A stretch of 64,000 nt of DNA from Saturnia japonica (GCA_033032175.1 CM065307.1:434001-498000); one strand, 5' to 3'. Shown: positions 1-11,310, numbered from the stretch's first letter. Program-made: numbers and translations. Notes: generated from the sequence alone by a model not told the origin.

Positions 1-110
1 AATAAATATACCAATTAATATCGGCTTTTTGATAAGCTTGCATCATGTGTGGTTTTACATCGTTGAAATCTCTCAGACTGTTTGGGGACATTTTCTTTTT
101 AACTAGCTAC

Positions 111-393
111 TTAACATACCATCACTCCTGTACACCCAAGGGTTTTTTATAGGGGCGTTTACAGCTGGTGTATTCCAACCCCAAAGAAGGGTTAGGCAAA
201 AGTGTAACTAATGTACACCCACAGTTCGCCAAGAATTTTTATAGGTATCATGTAAAAAGGGAAAAGCCAAACTCCAAGCTGCTACTGAGAATTAATTAGG
301 AAAACCCATTAACACTTTGCTCGAGCTGGGAATCAAACGCAGTACTTCGAGCATAGCAGTCACGCTTACGACCACTAGGCTAATAAGGCAATG
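111..393 (-). mobile_element. tRNA-derived SINE, full-length-like copy
   Basis: Read on the minus strand, a Pol III A box (TTAGCCTAGTGG) lies at plus 372-383 and a B box (GTTTGATTCC) near 329-339. They are followed by a non-tRNA body and a 3' end near 111 resembling GATGGTATGTTAAG. The same head, body and tail organisation recurs at 52767-52983 and 11219-11310, so this is an interspersed retroposon and not a tRNA gene. A SINE has no coding capacity and depends on a LINE for mobilisation. The short ATGTT-like tail suggests the matching LINE ends in the same repeat. Confidence 0.8.
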
Positions 394-876
394 ACTAGCT
401 AAGGAATCCGAATCATACTCTTCAAAGGATGCTGTTTTGTAATACAAATTTATATGTATAAAGGTGAGCCCCACGGTTTCATCTGTGTTAAATTTATTCA
501 TCTAATTCTATACGCAGGCACGTACCCTTGTTCTTACTTCCCGTACTTGTTTACATCGTTGCTTAATTATTGATTAATAGATAATTAATCATCAATTAAT
601 TATTTGACAATTAACTAATTAAAAATTAACCAATTACTTTTTGAGTAAATAATAAATTAATTAATTACATGACGGTTATTGCTTCGCTTTTTAGAATCGT
701 AGCGTGAAGTAATTATAACCTACCTTTCTCAATAAATTGCCTATAAAGTGCAACAAGAATTTTATATACCTGATCGGTAGTTCCAGAGGCTAGCGCCTTC
801 AAACAAACAAATAATCTCTAAAGCCTTAAAATATTATGAGAGTAAATAGAAACCTATCCTAATAAAAACATAAAAG
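394..876. other. AT-rich stretch, no feature recognised
   Basis: This segment contains TTAAT-rich runs around 560-660 that fold back weakly on themselves. No coding frame, RNA gene or recognised repeat was seen. Confidence 0.5.
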
Positions 877-1052
877 GGAACAAGACAATTTTTAACAAAA
901 AAGAAAAACAACATCAATGGTTTTGAGAAATTCCCATCTTCAAAATTGAAGATCCCATGCTAGTTAAAAATTAAAATGGGACGATACTTGAGGTATCTTA
1001 AAAAAATCATCTAAATCGATTCATAAAGAAAGAAGTTACGGCTGACCAGAAG
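877..1052 (+). repeat. Interspersed repeat family D, copy 1
   Basis: This is one of five related segments (also 2939-3110, 5765-5962, 50193-50395 and 56185-56395). They share an AACAAGACAATTTT end, an AAGAAAATC..TTCAATG block, a GATTTTGAGGAGTTTTCTGG-like block, and an AATC.TTTAAATCGGTT block followed by AAAGAAGTCA. The family class is not certain. The copy at 50193 has mirrored ends, which suggests a DNA-transposon-like or fold-back unit. Confidence 0.6.
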
Positions 1053-2149
1053 TAGCACGTAGCAGTGATTAAGCTATGACTTTTACCGGGATCAAAAGTA
1101 TCCTATATGTTAATCCTGGTCATAAACTATCTGCGTGCTGAATTTTATTAAACATTGTTACTTCATAGTTCACAATCGAACTTATACTAACCAAAACCAT
1201 ATATTTATAACAGTAGTTAAGTTATGACTTCTACCGGGATAAAAAGTATTTTATGTGTTAATCCAGGACTATTTGTGTGCCAAATCTCAACCAAATCCGT
1301 TCAGCCGTATCTACATGATTGAGTAACGAACATCCAAACATAAAAATTATGACATTTATTATATTAGTATAAAGTAAGATAAGACGGACCGTAATAAAAA
1401 ATGTCTTGAAATTATTTTGTAATATTATCTAAATATATTTTACGACTATAAAACTTTGTTTAAAAGATTATGAAAATAGAAATATGCAAAGAATTGAACT
1501 ATATTAGATAAACAGATTCTTGAGTTTATAGCATTCTTTTATCTTTGCAATTTTTGTGTTAAACACAGAAAAACGAAATAAACCGAAAATAGTATTCATA
1601 AATTTACATAAATTCGTTTTGAGAATAGTATTTTTGCTCAGTAATATTTATTTTTACTACAATTCCTACTGTAAATGTAAACAAAATCATCTAAAATGCA
1701 TTCTATATTATTATTAACGGGTTAGAACACATATGGATACGTCATTACAATATAACTTTGTTAATAAATCTATAGTTCTGTCTGTGTATGTTTCTGTTCT
1801 CAAAACTAATGACTAACGTCTTGTTTTAAGGAACAATGATAATGAATAGCTTTAAAATGTTTGTCTGTCTGTCTGGATTTAACGCAATAACGGCTTGACC
1901 GATTTTTATGAAATCTTGTACATAGGAAGTTTATACCAATCCTCAATTGATAGACTATGAAAATTGTTAATCATACTTTTAGAAATCGTAAGATATCAAA
2001 AACATATTTTTTTATTTATTCTCAACCGATTTTGATAAAATTTAGTATAAGTACAGGAAGTATTTGTCATTCTGAACTCGTTAGGCTATAAATAATGAAC
2101 AGTAATAACTCTAAACAGAATACAAAACGTTATTATTGCATTGGTCAAT
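1053..2149. other. Intergenic or intronic AT-rich DNA with old repeat traces
   Basis: Between 1855 and 1935 a CTGTCTGTCTGGATTTAACG block is followed by a GCTTGACCGATTTTTATG-like string. Such strings are common in decayed lepidopteran interspersed repeats. No gene was seen. Confidence 0.4.
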
Positions 2150-2468
2150 CGCTCGTCTCCGCTGCTCCTGAACGACAACGCGCGACCTCATTAGTATTAC
2201 AGCAGACGGTCTCCAAGTTGCAAGAACTGGGGTTGAAGTTCTCCGTCATCCGCCCTACTCACCAGACCTTGCGCCTACAGACTACTACTTTTTCCAGAAT
2301 TTGGATAACTCCTTGAAGGGGAAAAAATTCAATACCAGAGAAGCAGTACAAAATGCCTTTGAAGAATTTGTTGCCTCCCGTCCAGCTGATTTCTTTAAGA
2401 AGGGCATCAATAAACTGCCACTGCGCTGGCAAAGATGCATTGATTGCATGGGTGAATACTTCGATTAA
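2150..2468 (+). pseudogene. mariner-type transposase, C-terminal remnant
   Basis: Conceptual translation shows the hallmark order of the catalytic half of a Tc1/mariner DDE/D transposase. An NDNAR motif (second catalytic Asp) occurs near 2178-2192, followed by TSLVLQQTVSKLQELG. Then HPPYSPDLAPTDYYFF carries the third catalytic Asp near 2247-2294, and the C-terminal tail KLPLRWQRCID..GEYFD ends at a TAA at 2466-2468. The intact enzyme cuts and pastes the element between TA dinucleotides. Here the frame shifts twice, between NDNAR and TSLV and again between LQELG and EVLRHPP, and the N-terminal DNA-binding half is missing. The fragment is therefore dead. The family is confident; the subfamily is not resolved. 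Confidence 0.9.
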
Positions 2469-2938
2469 TACAAATAAAAAATACATGAAAAAAATACATT
2501 TAAATTTTTTCATACAAAACGGCCATTTCATAGGTAAAAACCTAATATAATGATTAATGACATTATAATTGTCTAATGACACTATTTAAAATTGAAGACT
2601 ATAAAATAAATATTCTGACTGATTATTACTGAAGGCCATATATGATGATTCTCTTAAAGTGATACGCAGTAAAAGATAACAGTCATGCTTGTTTGCATCA
2701 ATTTTCCAATTACATGCTATGAATCTACACAGGTAATTGTCCTATATCATACTGGCGTGCCCACTGTTATAGGTATAGACTAAAGCGTTATAAGGTTGTA
2801 ATGTGCTGACCGAACTTCCATCAAGAGAAATGACAACAAATAGTTAGTTATTTTAAAGAAACGAGCTGAAAGATCTTAATTCTTCAAAAAAAGACGGGGC
2901 GAGGTTACTTTACTAGAACGTTATTTTAAATGGTCTTC

Positions 2939-3110
2939 AGACAAAACTTCTTTGTTTATAAAGGGATTTGGATGATTATTTTTTTGTTAGATAGGGGATA
3001 CCTCAAGGGAAGCCCTATTTTAATTTCAATACATTGGACCTTCAACTTCTAAGATACACAGGGAAACTCTTCAAAATATTTTTTTTTGTTTAAAATTGTC
3101 TTGTTTTAAT
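2939..3110 (-). repeat. Interspersed repeat family D, copy 2
   Basis: In reverse orientation the segment runs from AATTGTCTTGTTTTA (3098-3112) through a GGAAACTCTTCAAAATA block and a CATTGGACCTTCAACTTC block to GGATGATTATTTTTTTG. These match the blocks of the other D copies in order. It is truncated at the 2939 side. Confidence 0.55.
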
Positions 3111-4090
3111 TTATAGATGTGTCGTATATTGTATTCACAGTTTACTGCACATTGTTCTAATAATAAACGAGTCTACGGTTTGTGGAAGGTGATTCATTTG
3201 TATATTTTTTCCGTTGATGTTACTCGTACAGTACACTGTTTATTCCAGTAAAGCTGAAACTATCTCGAAGTATTAAAATATTTATTTCTAACTTAGTTTA
3301 TTTATAATACCGTACATCATTTCATTAAAGTCAACATCTTGGCGGCGATTCGATAAAAAATTTTTGACGAGAATATTGAAAATGAAATATCAAGAACGCA
3401 TCATTTTTAGGCATATTTCGTTATATGAGAGAGAAGAAAGATATAACGTAGAGAGAAGGAAAAAGACAGCTGTATATTTTATTTTTAATATGTACACAGT
3501 TTAGGGTATTCACGTCACCCTTTTTAAAAAGTTTTTTAAATCATTTATAAATATTAGTATAAATATAAATATTATAATAAATTTTATCTTGTTCTTGTTG
3601 ATCAAACTTATGACTTTTAATGTACACGTTGAGTAGTCTAAAAGTTAATGTATTACTGATATCATAATTATATATGTATTTATATTATTCAGAAATATAT
3701 GATGATCTTACAGCTAAAAAAATAACACACACAACAGGAAATAACATAAAGAAGAATTATACTTTAATTAGTAAATTTAGAAAAAAAATTGCCTCGTTAT
3801 AATTTATATGAACAATGATTAAAATGCATTACTCTTGAAATAGTCTTTGAATATTGTTGCTAACTTTTTGTGAAATATTTTCGTTTTATATGCATACAAA
3901 ACCAAAACAAAAACTTACTATGTGTATATATAACTTTTACGCACGATTTACGCACAAATTTTTAAAATTGTTTTTGATTTATTAACAATACTTTATTTGT
4001 TTATAAAAATGTTAATAATATTGTTGTCACTATTAAATTATTTAAAAATAAATAGAAACAAATTGTCTCAATAGATTTTACTGAACGCTA
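3111..4090. other. AT-rich DNA, nothing recognised
   Basis: Long A/T runs and short tandem TATA stretches occur (for example 3540-3600). There are no frames of note and no match to the repeat families described elsewhere in the window. Confidence 0.45.
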
Positions 4091-4096
4091 TTTCCA

Positions 4097-4276
4097 CTAG
4101 TGTCTTCGTTTTCTAGATATTTCTTGGAGGGACACAGTGACAAACGAAAAGGATTTGCACATTTCGAAGCTGCAGAGCATCACTGTCTTGTGCAAGCAGA
4201 AGCATTTGCAGAACGGGAAATTCTCTTTGAGGATATTTTGCACATGCAAAAAGACCTGTTGGCAGATCTTACTTGA
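4097..4276 (+). pseudogene. Unidentified coding remnant
   Basis: An ATG-less open frame ends at a TGA near 4274-4276. It reads ...FLEGHSDKRKGFAHFEAAEH.., followed by a glutamate- and leucine-rich stretch. About 45 bp after its stop, a second short frame reads VEDRDVWKKAIINGSKIRD. Composition and length suggest decayed coding sequence. The EDRD.W.KA string is reminiscent of the tail of RTE-type LINE polyproteins (inference only). A pyrimidine-rich tract ending in TAG lies just upstream, but no mate donor was identified. It could also be a chance open frame. Confidence 0.25.
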
Positions 4277-4424
4277 AATTTATTACTTTTATATATTATA
4301 CTATCGTTGCTGGTAAAAACTAGTTGAAGATCGTGACGTATGGAAAAAGGCTATTATTAATGGTAGCAAAATTCGCGACACTCTCTTATTTAAAAAACTA
4401 TCTGAGAAGCGGCGAATATTATAA

Positions 4425-5301
4425 CATGAACGGTCTGCAAATCCTGAATTGACAAATGATTTGTTTAGCTTCAGCAAATGTAATCATAACTGCCACTCTC
4501 GTATCGGTTTGGTAAGTCACCAGAAACTGTTTCATTCGCGACGCTGCCATAAGCATAGCATTTATTTTATTTTAATATTTTAGGGAAACTTACAGCTAAG
4601 TACATATTTAAGTTACATGTATAAAAAATAAAGAATCAAGTAGACGAGAGAACAAAAAAAATATTAGCAAAGAGCTAAGCTTTCAATTTCTGCACAGTTG
4701 TATCAAATAAATCAACATTTAAACCATTAACCAATTTATTCGTACTAGTGCTCACTCGAATGAAATAGGAATTAAATTAGTCAAAGGCCTAAAATGATGA
4801 TGATGTTGATTTCCATTGAAAAAAAAGTGTTAGTGTTGTCCGAAAAAGATCTGATTAATTCTCAAGTTTCGTCTAATGAAGTTTTTCTTCATAAGATCAG
4901 AATTTCATCGCGTCTCTTCTCAATACAGCACAGGCCGTAGTAAAGTAACTGCGGTGTATTTTCAATGTCACGACCACGCGACCTCGCGACCATGTGACCA
5001 CACGACACTTTTAAGGACGGTTTAGCATAATATTGTTGTATGCATCATTAATCGCCGTCTCAGCTTGTGCCATGTGATTTTTATATTTATGTAATTAAAA
5101 AAGTTCTGCGTTTAGTGACCAATTTACATAAATAAAACTAAACCTACACTATGTTTTAGCAACTTTATTACACTAAAATTGTATGGTAAATACGCATAAT
5201 ACATCATAGATGAAATCTCAGAAATAGGATGAAGGAGTTAAAATACTAATACAAAACAAATTTACATAATTTAAGAATTGTGTAATCTTCATCGTTACTC
5301 A
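4425..5301. other. No gene recognised
   Basis: The region has a short GC-richer run near 4965-5005 with repeated CGACCACG-like words. No frame or structured RNA was seen. Confidence 0.4.
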
Positions 5302-5658
5302 TCATTAATACGAGAGAAAAAACTTCTGACCCCTTTTTAAGCGTATTGCTTGCACGGAAGACTGATATTTGGCATGGTTAAAGTTTATATGGAGAAGGAG
5401 TGTCGAAAGCTAAAATTTATCTATAATATCTGGTACTAATATATTAATTTAAATAAATTAATACCGCGAATCCTATCCCGACGAGTGCCATTGAGCTTAG
5501 ACCCCCCAAAATATTGACATTTTCACTCAATGAAAAGTGACAGCAAGTGATGCAGTTTCTAATACTCATTGTTTAGGTTCATACTGCAAATGTCAAACAG
5601 AAAATAGTCTACGATTAAAAAGTAGCTGGTGGAATTTCGATCATTGGGCGACCGCAAG
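5302..5658 (+). mobile_element. Non-autonomous Helitron, family A, copy 1
   Basis: Family A is a 300-365 bp non-coding element with ten copies in the window. Diagnostic parts in order: a 5' end TC..TATTAATACGTGAAGC preceded by A, a block TTTTTAAGCGTATTGCGTGC, a block TGGTTAAAGTTTATATGGAG, a block CAAAATATTGACATTGTCAC, and a 3' palindrome GGTCGAATTTCGACC, then TTAGGGCGATCGCTAG|T. TC start, CTRR end, subterminal hairpin and insertion between A and T are the known signature of Helitrons, which move by a rolling-circle RepHel protein supplied in trans. This copy is diverged: the 5' end reads A|TCATTAATACG and the 3' end CAAG instead of CTAG. Confidence 0.8.
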
Positions 5659-5764
5659 TAAATATAAAACTGTGTTTCAGTAATAATTGACGTTATTAAC
5701 TATTTCTGAAATTTAACTATATATTTTTAGAGGTATTATATTATTTCACAATTTGTTGTAGTGG

Positions 5765-5962
5765 GTACGAATCCTATTTTTTGACCGATTTCAAAAAAGG
5801 CGGGGTTTACTCATTTCGAATGATTTTTTATTTGGATAGAGGATAGATACCTCACGGGTGATACCACTTTAATTTCCTTGGCATTGGACCTTGAACTTTG
5901 AACACACCTGGAAACTCTTCACAATCATTAAAGTTGATTTTCTGTTTTGTTAAAAATTGTCT
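5765..5962 (-). repeat. Interspersed repeat family D, copy 3
   Basis: It lies about 100 bp after Helitron A copy 1. In reverse orientation it contains GACCGATTTCAAAAAAGGCG, a GGATAGATACCTCACGGG block, CATTGGACCTTGAACTTTG, GGAAACTCTTCACAATCATT and AAAAATTGTCTTGATA, in the same order as copy 2. It is therefore slightly longer at the 5765 side than copy 2. Confidence 0.6.
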
Positions 5963-7600
5963 TGATATAATATAATCCTTTATTCATTTGCACCCACGAA
6001 TAGTTCAATATGATTGAATTATGTTTCTAAAGGAGACGGTATTTCTGGCCCCAGAATGTAAGTAATTAGTAGAAATATGGTTTATAAAATCTAGTACATT
6101 TTTGTTTTTAAAATCGTACAACATCATTAAAATTCACAATCAACAAAATAAGTAAACAAATAACTTTAAAAGTTATATAAACATATAACTTTTTTAATAT
6201 TAATCCTACATCAGCTTTTACGAAATATCCTAAATCTCTGCTTTTAGATTACAAAAAATCCGCTGTTTTCAGTGACTGTTTGATAATGCATTAGCTATTA
6301 ATTTACACCGTTTTCATATTTTTACATCTCTTTTTTACCCAGGCCCATGTCTGTATGAAAGTGTATCCGTCTCCTTTAACTACCGAAGAACTGTAATGAA
6401 AATATTGAGACAAACAGAAAATTTGATGTTATACTGTAAAAAGTGTTAGTTTGCATATTTGCAACATTCTAAGTATAGAATTACAGTGAGTGAAATAATA
6501 AATTACGCAGATGGCTCTTGGAGCCGCACGACCGTTTCGAGTCGAGAGTGTCATCTGAGCGCGGCATACAAATACAGATCCCGGAGTTTGACAAGTCACA
6601 GCTTGTTAACCAATTATCCTGTCATGGTGAACTAATTGGTCAAGTCGTCGGCTTGCTAAGACAAGGTCAACTCCACTGTTGTTCTTGAACATTCTAAATT
6701 ACATTAGTAATAATGATGTTTTGAAATCATGAGATGACATTTATGAATACATACATGCTCGGAAATTATGTTGATTCTTATTACACAATCTCATAAGGTA
6801 ATTTGTAATTTTGATTTTATTCTATGTTGATTGAATTAGTATAACACGTTAGGATTAGTCAACAATCGAAAAAAGAATATTTTGTAATTTTAATTTACGA
6901 GAATATATCAATCACCACTCGCTTATAAACGTTATTATTATCTGTTATTACAGCAGTTTAACTCCCTTAATATTTATTTAGGATCTCCCAGTGGCAATAA
7001 GATTTAGAGAAAATAAGATTGTATTTAACTGCATGTTTGTTTTCTCAAAGAGTCATTATAATATTTAGAGTAAGTAAAATAAAATGAGGTTATTAGGAGT
7101 ATTTACTTATATTTATAGCTAAATAAGTTCACTATACTAATCTTGATGGTATAATACAATTTACAACGCAAAGACTTTGGTATCAGTCGTTCTAGCAACC
7201 TGCAAACACTTCGGCATCAATTATTTCCTCCCGAAACGCTGGGAGCTGGAGTAAGTCACTATTACGAATTTTTGGATTATGTATAGTTGATATTTATTAC
7301 CTAAGCTCCAGTCGAGGATAAGCATAGTATAAAATTATGTATAAACTTGTTTAAAGCATGTTTTTTAAATACATTAAAGTGATTGTCTACAAAAACTTAA
7401 TTAGTAACAGAAATTCTGCTTTTTTTGTAAATACTATTCATACTGTGTTATGAATAGTTAAGGCAGAAAAAAGTAACTTGTAGAAATTTAATACTTATTT
7501 GTTCAGATTTTGTTATTTAAGTCACAGATAGCATGTCAATAACCTTATTTTATATTTAATTGTTATCAATTTGCGCCGATCACGTATTATGTGTGTAATA
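5963..7600. other. Mostly unique DNA; one moderately GC-rich patch
   Basis: Around 6505-6670 base composition rises, with GAGCCGCACGACCGTTTCGA and neighbouring CpG-containing words, then AT-rich sequence resumes. No initiator, donor or coding frame could be tied to the patch. The remainder, including 7150-7310, shows nothing recognisable. Confidence 0.4.
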
Positions 7601-7873
7601 TCATTTTTGTTGTTTCATTTTACTAAAAAATAGCATCATAATTGTATACATTACATTTCTAAGTCTATTATTAAATATGTTTGTTTCGTAGCTCTGAAAC
7701 ACCTGGGTGATCCCCGGCGGTATGAAGACAATAGAGCGATCTTTATGACTTTCTTTCACGATTTGCCCAGTCAGGTGGCACTGACCCTCGTTGACCCGCG
7801 CCCTAGTACAATTAATAACAAAATCGTGGTTCAACGAGGGTTTTAATAAATTCGCAATGTACAGTTCCTGCAA
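7601..7873 (-). other. Open frame of unknown origin
   Basis: A 90-codon frame on the minus strand has its least AT-rich part at 7690-7870, reading LKPSLNHDFVINCTRARVNE and QCHLTGQIVKESHKDRSI. The first 20 and last 25 codons look like random AT-rich sequence. It may be a decayed repeat-derived coding fragment. No family is recognised, and an independent gene is unlikely given the AT-rich ends. Confidence 0.2.
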
Positions 7874-7960
7874 CCCTTTTACTAAAATAACTTCGGTTAT
7901 AAGGCTATGTGTTTAAAATTATGGATAGATTGATGGAGGGATGATTGAATATTTTATAGT

Positions 7961-8199
7961 ATGTTAAATTTATTACAGTTCAGGTTTAGTGGTAACGCTA
8001 TCTCGTGTCTCACTTATCACCTACCATCTCCCATCCCCTCCTCCGTCCTATACAGTTTGTTACCGACTCACAACTGTTTTCGTCACGCGTTCTCACGGCA
8101 GTCGAGGTTTTTATTGCTCCCACGCACACCACGCTCCCGGTATAAATCGTCTAAAGTCGCGAATAACTCCTCGATATATATTTAAGGACGGCTATACGA
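7961..8199. other. Moderately GC-rich patch with overlapping open frames
   Basis: Two frames on the plus strand are open together across about 8000-8185, over CCTCCTCC- and CGCACACCACG-type sequence. Double openness over low-complexity pyrimidine-rich DNA argues against a gene. No splice or promoter signal could be assigned. Confidence 0.3.
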
Positions 8200-8590
8200 G
8201 AAAACCTGGAGCAGATTTGCCGATACGCAGAAGAAAGGAACTAGGCCGGTGCACGACGTCGTTTTTGTAGGTCTTTTTAATATATGTATATAATTATGTA
8301 GTGCATTAATTTGAATATATATTTTATGGTTTACTCAGCGTAATTCATTTAAGCCCCCGAATTGATTCACTATGATCAGTTTTTTTATTTGTGCGGAACC
8401 CTAATTCTTTTCCTATAATTGAAGTAGTCGAAATTACTCCTTAAAACATTAGCTATCTGCCAGTGAAAGTCCTGTCACAATCGGTCCAACCGTTTCGGGG
8501 ATTACCCGGAACAAACAGACAGACAGGCAAACAAAAGCTTTTTATTTTGGTTGTTTGTTATAGGTATCGTATATAAATTCATATGTGTTA
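8200..8590 (-). mobile_element. Helitron family B, copy 1 (both ends missing)
   Basis: Family B is a second non-autonomous element of about 490 bp when complete (58971-59463). Blocks in order: AAAATTGAAGTGTCTGTTTG, CATATGAAAGTATATACGA, TGTTCCGGGTAATCTCCGAA, CGATTTTGACGGGACTTTCA, AAAGAATTAGGGTTCCGC, GGCTTACGCTGAGTAAACCA, and a 3' end CACGGGCACAGCTAG|T. This minus-strand copy retains the middle blocks (ATAGGTATCGTATATAAATT, CGGTCCAACCGTTTCGGGG, GCGGAACCCTAATTC, TGGTTTACTCAGCGTAATTC). It lacks the first 50 bp and the CTAG end. Its 8200-8262 border is uncertain. Confidence 0.65.
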
Positions 8591-8754
8591 AATACATAGA
8601 ATGCATCGTATCATTAAATTACATAAAATACAGAACGCAACAAATATTGGTAGTTCTTAAGACTACCGTTTGTCGCTACTGTCAATGTAACTATATAAAA
8701 ATTAAATGAAGCCGTCATCCATCTTGTGGTGTGTTATTAATTATCCTAAAAATA

Positions 8755-8935
8755 AACACCTATACATACATCATCTTACTTTTAGGTAAATCATTAACCA
8801 GTTGACCATGTTAACAAGTGTGAGTGAGTAAATGAGTAAGTGAAAGAATGAGTTACCGAGTGAGTGAGTTAGTTATTGATTGCATATAACCAATCGTGCG
8901 TCGGACCTGACGCGCACACATACACACTTATTTTT
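8755..8935 (+). repeat. Inverted repeat pair N, left member
   Basis: The segment contains ATACATCATCTTACTTTTAG, GGTAAATCATTAACCAG, a GAGT-rich microsatellite (8819-8875), a link with TGCATATAACC, and TCGGACCTGACGCGCACACA. The same ordered blocks appear on the opposite strand at 11655-11820, 2.7 kb away. The microsatellite has diverged between copies (GAGT-rich here, GACT/GATT-rich there). Unclassified interspersed repeat. Confidence 0.55.
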
Positions 8936-9394
8936 TATTATATTTGTTTTCATAATTCAATAACAGTAGTAGTTTCCTATATAAAACAAATACCCTGAAT
9001 TCCCTTGCATAATTTATTCACACCATAAATCTGCCTGTATATTCACCCCCCGCAAATTTTCCCCTACAGCTTAAAACCCCCTAAATTTAGGGGGAACACT
9101 CCTATGTAGCATTAGTACCGAAGATGGAGAAAAGGAAGTTGTCGTATGTTGATAATTTATTAACCAGAATTTGGAAGAAATAAAAAAATAAATACAATTT
9201 ATTAATTTTCTATTGCGCATGATCTAAAATTATCACATTAACAGTGATTTAAATCCTTGTCAATCCTAAAAGTAAACAAACAATGATACTGAGAGAATTT
9301 CTCGAACTGAAATTGACTGACAGAATATTGTTATTAAATACAATTAAAATTATATAAATATGCAATATTAAACTTTTTTTAATGATAAAAAGGG
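8936..9394. other. No gene recognised
   Basis: A CCCC-rich run at 9045-9095 (CACCCCCCGC, TTCCCCTACAG, AAAACCCCCT) stands out from the AT-rich surroundings. Nothing else was seen. Confidence 0.4.
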
Positions 9395-9640
9395 GTTAAA
9401 CAGGCAGGTGGCGCACCTGATGGAAAGTAATTACCGCCGCCCAAAACCATCCGCAACACCAGAGGGCTCACAGATGCGTTCCCGGCCTTTTAGGAAAGAA
9501 TAAGCTCTCTTCTTGAAGGTAACCAGTTCATAACGACTCGGAAAGACCTCAGGCGACAGCTGGTTCCACAGAGTGGTTGTGCGAGGCAGAAAGTGCCTTA
9601 AGAAACTAAAAGGATCGTAATATAATAGATAACTGACCAA
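9395..9640 (-). pseudogene. LINE ORF2 C-terminal fragment
   Basis: A minus-strand frame from 9640 reads FSFLRHFLPRTTTLWNQLSP then EVFPSRYELVTFKKRAYSFL. This is the characteristic C-terminus of jockey-like non-LTR retrotransposon polyproteins: the R..LWN.LP...FP..Y.L..FK..V..FL pattern behind the reverse transcriptase domain. The tail continues into a 3' UTR-like segment (ICEPSGVADGFGRR, then the GGCAGGTGGCGCACCTG block near 9400). It is a 5'-truncated retrocopy without catalytic residues. Confidence 0.75.
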
Positions 9641-10504
9641 ACAAATTTAAAAAATACAAGAACCTAACCCGATGCCCTTGAAATAACGAATATATAAATA
9701 AAGAAAAACACGAACTAAAAGGTAAATATAATAAATATTATATTAAAAATTACTATTTAGACCTTCAATCATAACAAAGTACAGTTCTCTTATTAGTTTA
9801 GAAGTTGTACCACTGCAAGATTATTTGTTTATGTACGTTGTTTAGAGTTCATCGTCGGGCTTCGACAGGAGTAACGATAGTACGGAGCCGTCCAGACGAC
9901 GGTGAATACCAATTTAATAGCTACAGTTTATTGGGTCGTAATATCAAACGTTCGAGGTATGAACCCGTCAGAAACTATAATAGTCGATTTTAATTTATGA
10001 AGCATTTGTTTAGATTTTTACTGAGTTATACTATAGAAATTATCACGACTTACTGACAACGAATACTGAGGTTCATGACAGTGTCATCCTAATGTTAGTG
10101 ATATGCTAAGTCTTGATAAGGAGCTGGTTGTCAATTGCGGCTGTCGAAATAGATCAAAAAGTTGCTTCTCGACACATTTTCAAATTGGCTAACCAGCAAG
10201 TCACCACCAGGCGCGCAAAGCTTTTATTACCTTCAGGATGATAAAGAGGGGAGAGAATAATTACATTCAAAGCAATTAAGCGTGTATAAATTTGTAATTT
10301 AATTCAAATATGATTATGAAAACTTGGTGACTCCTACTAATATGATTTAGTTTTCTCATTGTCAAATCCAGGAGTTTCAAGGATTTTAAAGCTACATGAG
10401 ATGCAAAGTAGAATTTTTTAATGGAGAAAATGTGGAAAATCGAGATGTGGTACCCGACTTAACAGCTGCGAGTTTTTGGAAGGATCTTGAAATGACATAT
10501 TGTT
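9641..10504. other. No gene recognised
   Basis: A short open frame at 9805-9993 (+) is less AT-rich than its surroundings, but it shows no recognisable motif and no splice context. The remainder is plain AT-rich DNA. Confidence 0.35.
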
Positions 10505-10765
10505 GTTTTTATTTTTCATTCATTAACTTAGGTTATTTGACCCTATATTATATTATATTGGTGGCGTTTGTGCATAAGTGAAGTGGATTATAAATATAAA
10601 CTGCAAGCATGCATTCTTGGATCCCACAAAAACTCTCTAAAAAGTTCTAACAAAAGAGCCACCATCTTGTTAGGATACTTAAAACGTCATAAATACAGGA
10701 CAATATATTTACTTCATAATGGCAGTAATGGTATTCATTAAAGAGGACTGGTTGCCAAGTTACAA
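10505..10765 (+). repeat. Interspersed repeat family J, copy 1
   Basis: Shared blocks with 48235-48425 and 55495-55930 are ATTTGACCCTATATTAT, AAGTGAAGTGGATTATAAAT, AACATGCATT-like and AATGCCAGTAATGGTCTTC-like words. The element borders are unclear. The class is unknown. Confidence 0.5.
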
Positions 10766-10944
10766 AGAATAAAAGAAGAAAAATTTAATTTTTGTTCCGT
10801 TTTATAACATTTTCATTGTTTTTTTTTTCTTTATTTTTAGGGTGTAAGTGGTGTCGAATTACATCATTAGAACCGAGACGTCCAAGCCAACCTCCTGCAT
10901 GTGGTGCATCCTACTAAGCAACGAACAAAGAAATAGTGGTAGTT

Positions 10945-11195
10945 GGGTAGCAGGGTTGTTTAGACTCGCGACCACCATGTATGTGGTGAAAAGTCTGTCA
11001 TAGTGACTTGCTTTTGCGTGTCACGTTTCGGGATCAGCCATTCCATATCCAGTTAAATTAATGGAGACTGCGATGACAGCGGTGACCGTCGCTGGATTAA
11101 GATCTCTCGGTGGTCGCTGTTGTTTTTGAATTGAACTGTGCTTAACATCAGGGACAGTACCGTCAATTTGCCGTGCTCTCATAAAAAAACATATT
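10945..11195 (+). mobile_element. LINE family P, 3' end copy 1
   Basis: Family P is recognised by a segment around GATGACAGCGGTGACCG, GATTAAGATCTCTCGGTGGT and CATCAGGGACAGTACCG. It also occurs at 22820-23090, 34010-34430 (-), 34440-34720 (-) and 43880-44170. In the two best copies the segment directly follows a decayed reverse-transcriptase C-terminus, so it is the 3' UTR of a LINE. This copy holds the UTR, preceded by a GGTGAAAAGTCTGTCATAGT block that recurs in diverged form at 22860. Confidence 0.6.
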
Positions 11196-11218
11196 TGTCT
11201 ATCAATAAAAGTGGACCA

Positions 11219-11310
11219 TCAAACATACCATCACGCCTGTATCCTCGAAGGGTTGGGCAGAGGTTCGCCAAGTATGTTCTGTCTTACGACCACTAGGCTA
11301 ATGAGGCAAT
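11219..11310 (-). mobile_element. tRNA-derived SINE, internally deleted
   Basis: Minus-strand head CATTAGCCTAGTGGTCG and tail CGAGGATACAGGCGTGATGG match the SINE at 52767-52983. Most of the body, including the B box, is missing, so the copy is only about 92 bp. The junction lies near 11275-11283. Confidence 0.7.

Noticed and set aside
1855..1880. CTGT microsatellite as a feature of its own
   Set aside because: Only about three units; similar CAGACAGACA or CTGTCTG tracts belong to Helitron B and related repeats.
2259..2582. 107-codon minus-strand frame
   Set aside because: It is antisense to the mariner transposase relic, whose plus-strand translation carries clear family motifs.
10790..10840. 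3' splice site after a long T tract
   Set aside because: Good pyrimidine tract and TAG, but the sequence behind it leads into a LINE 3' UTR without a coding frame.
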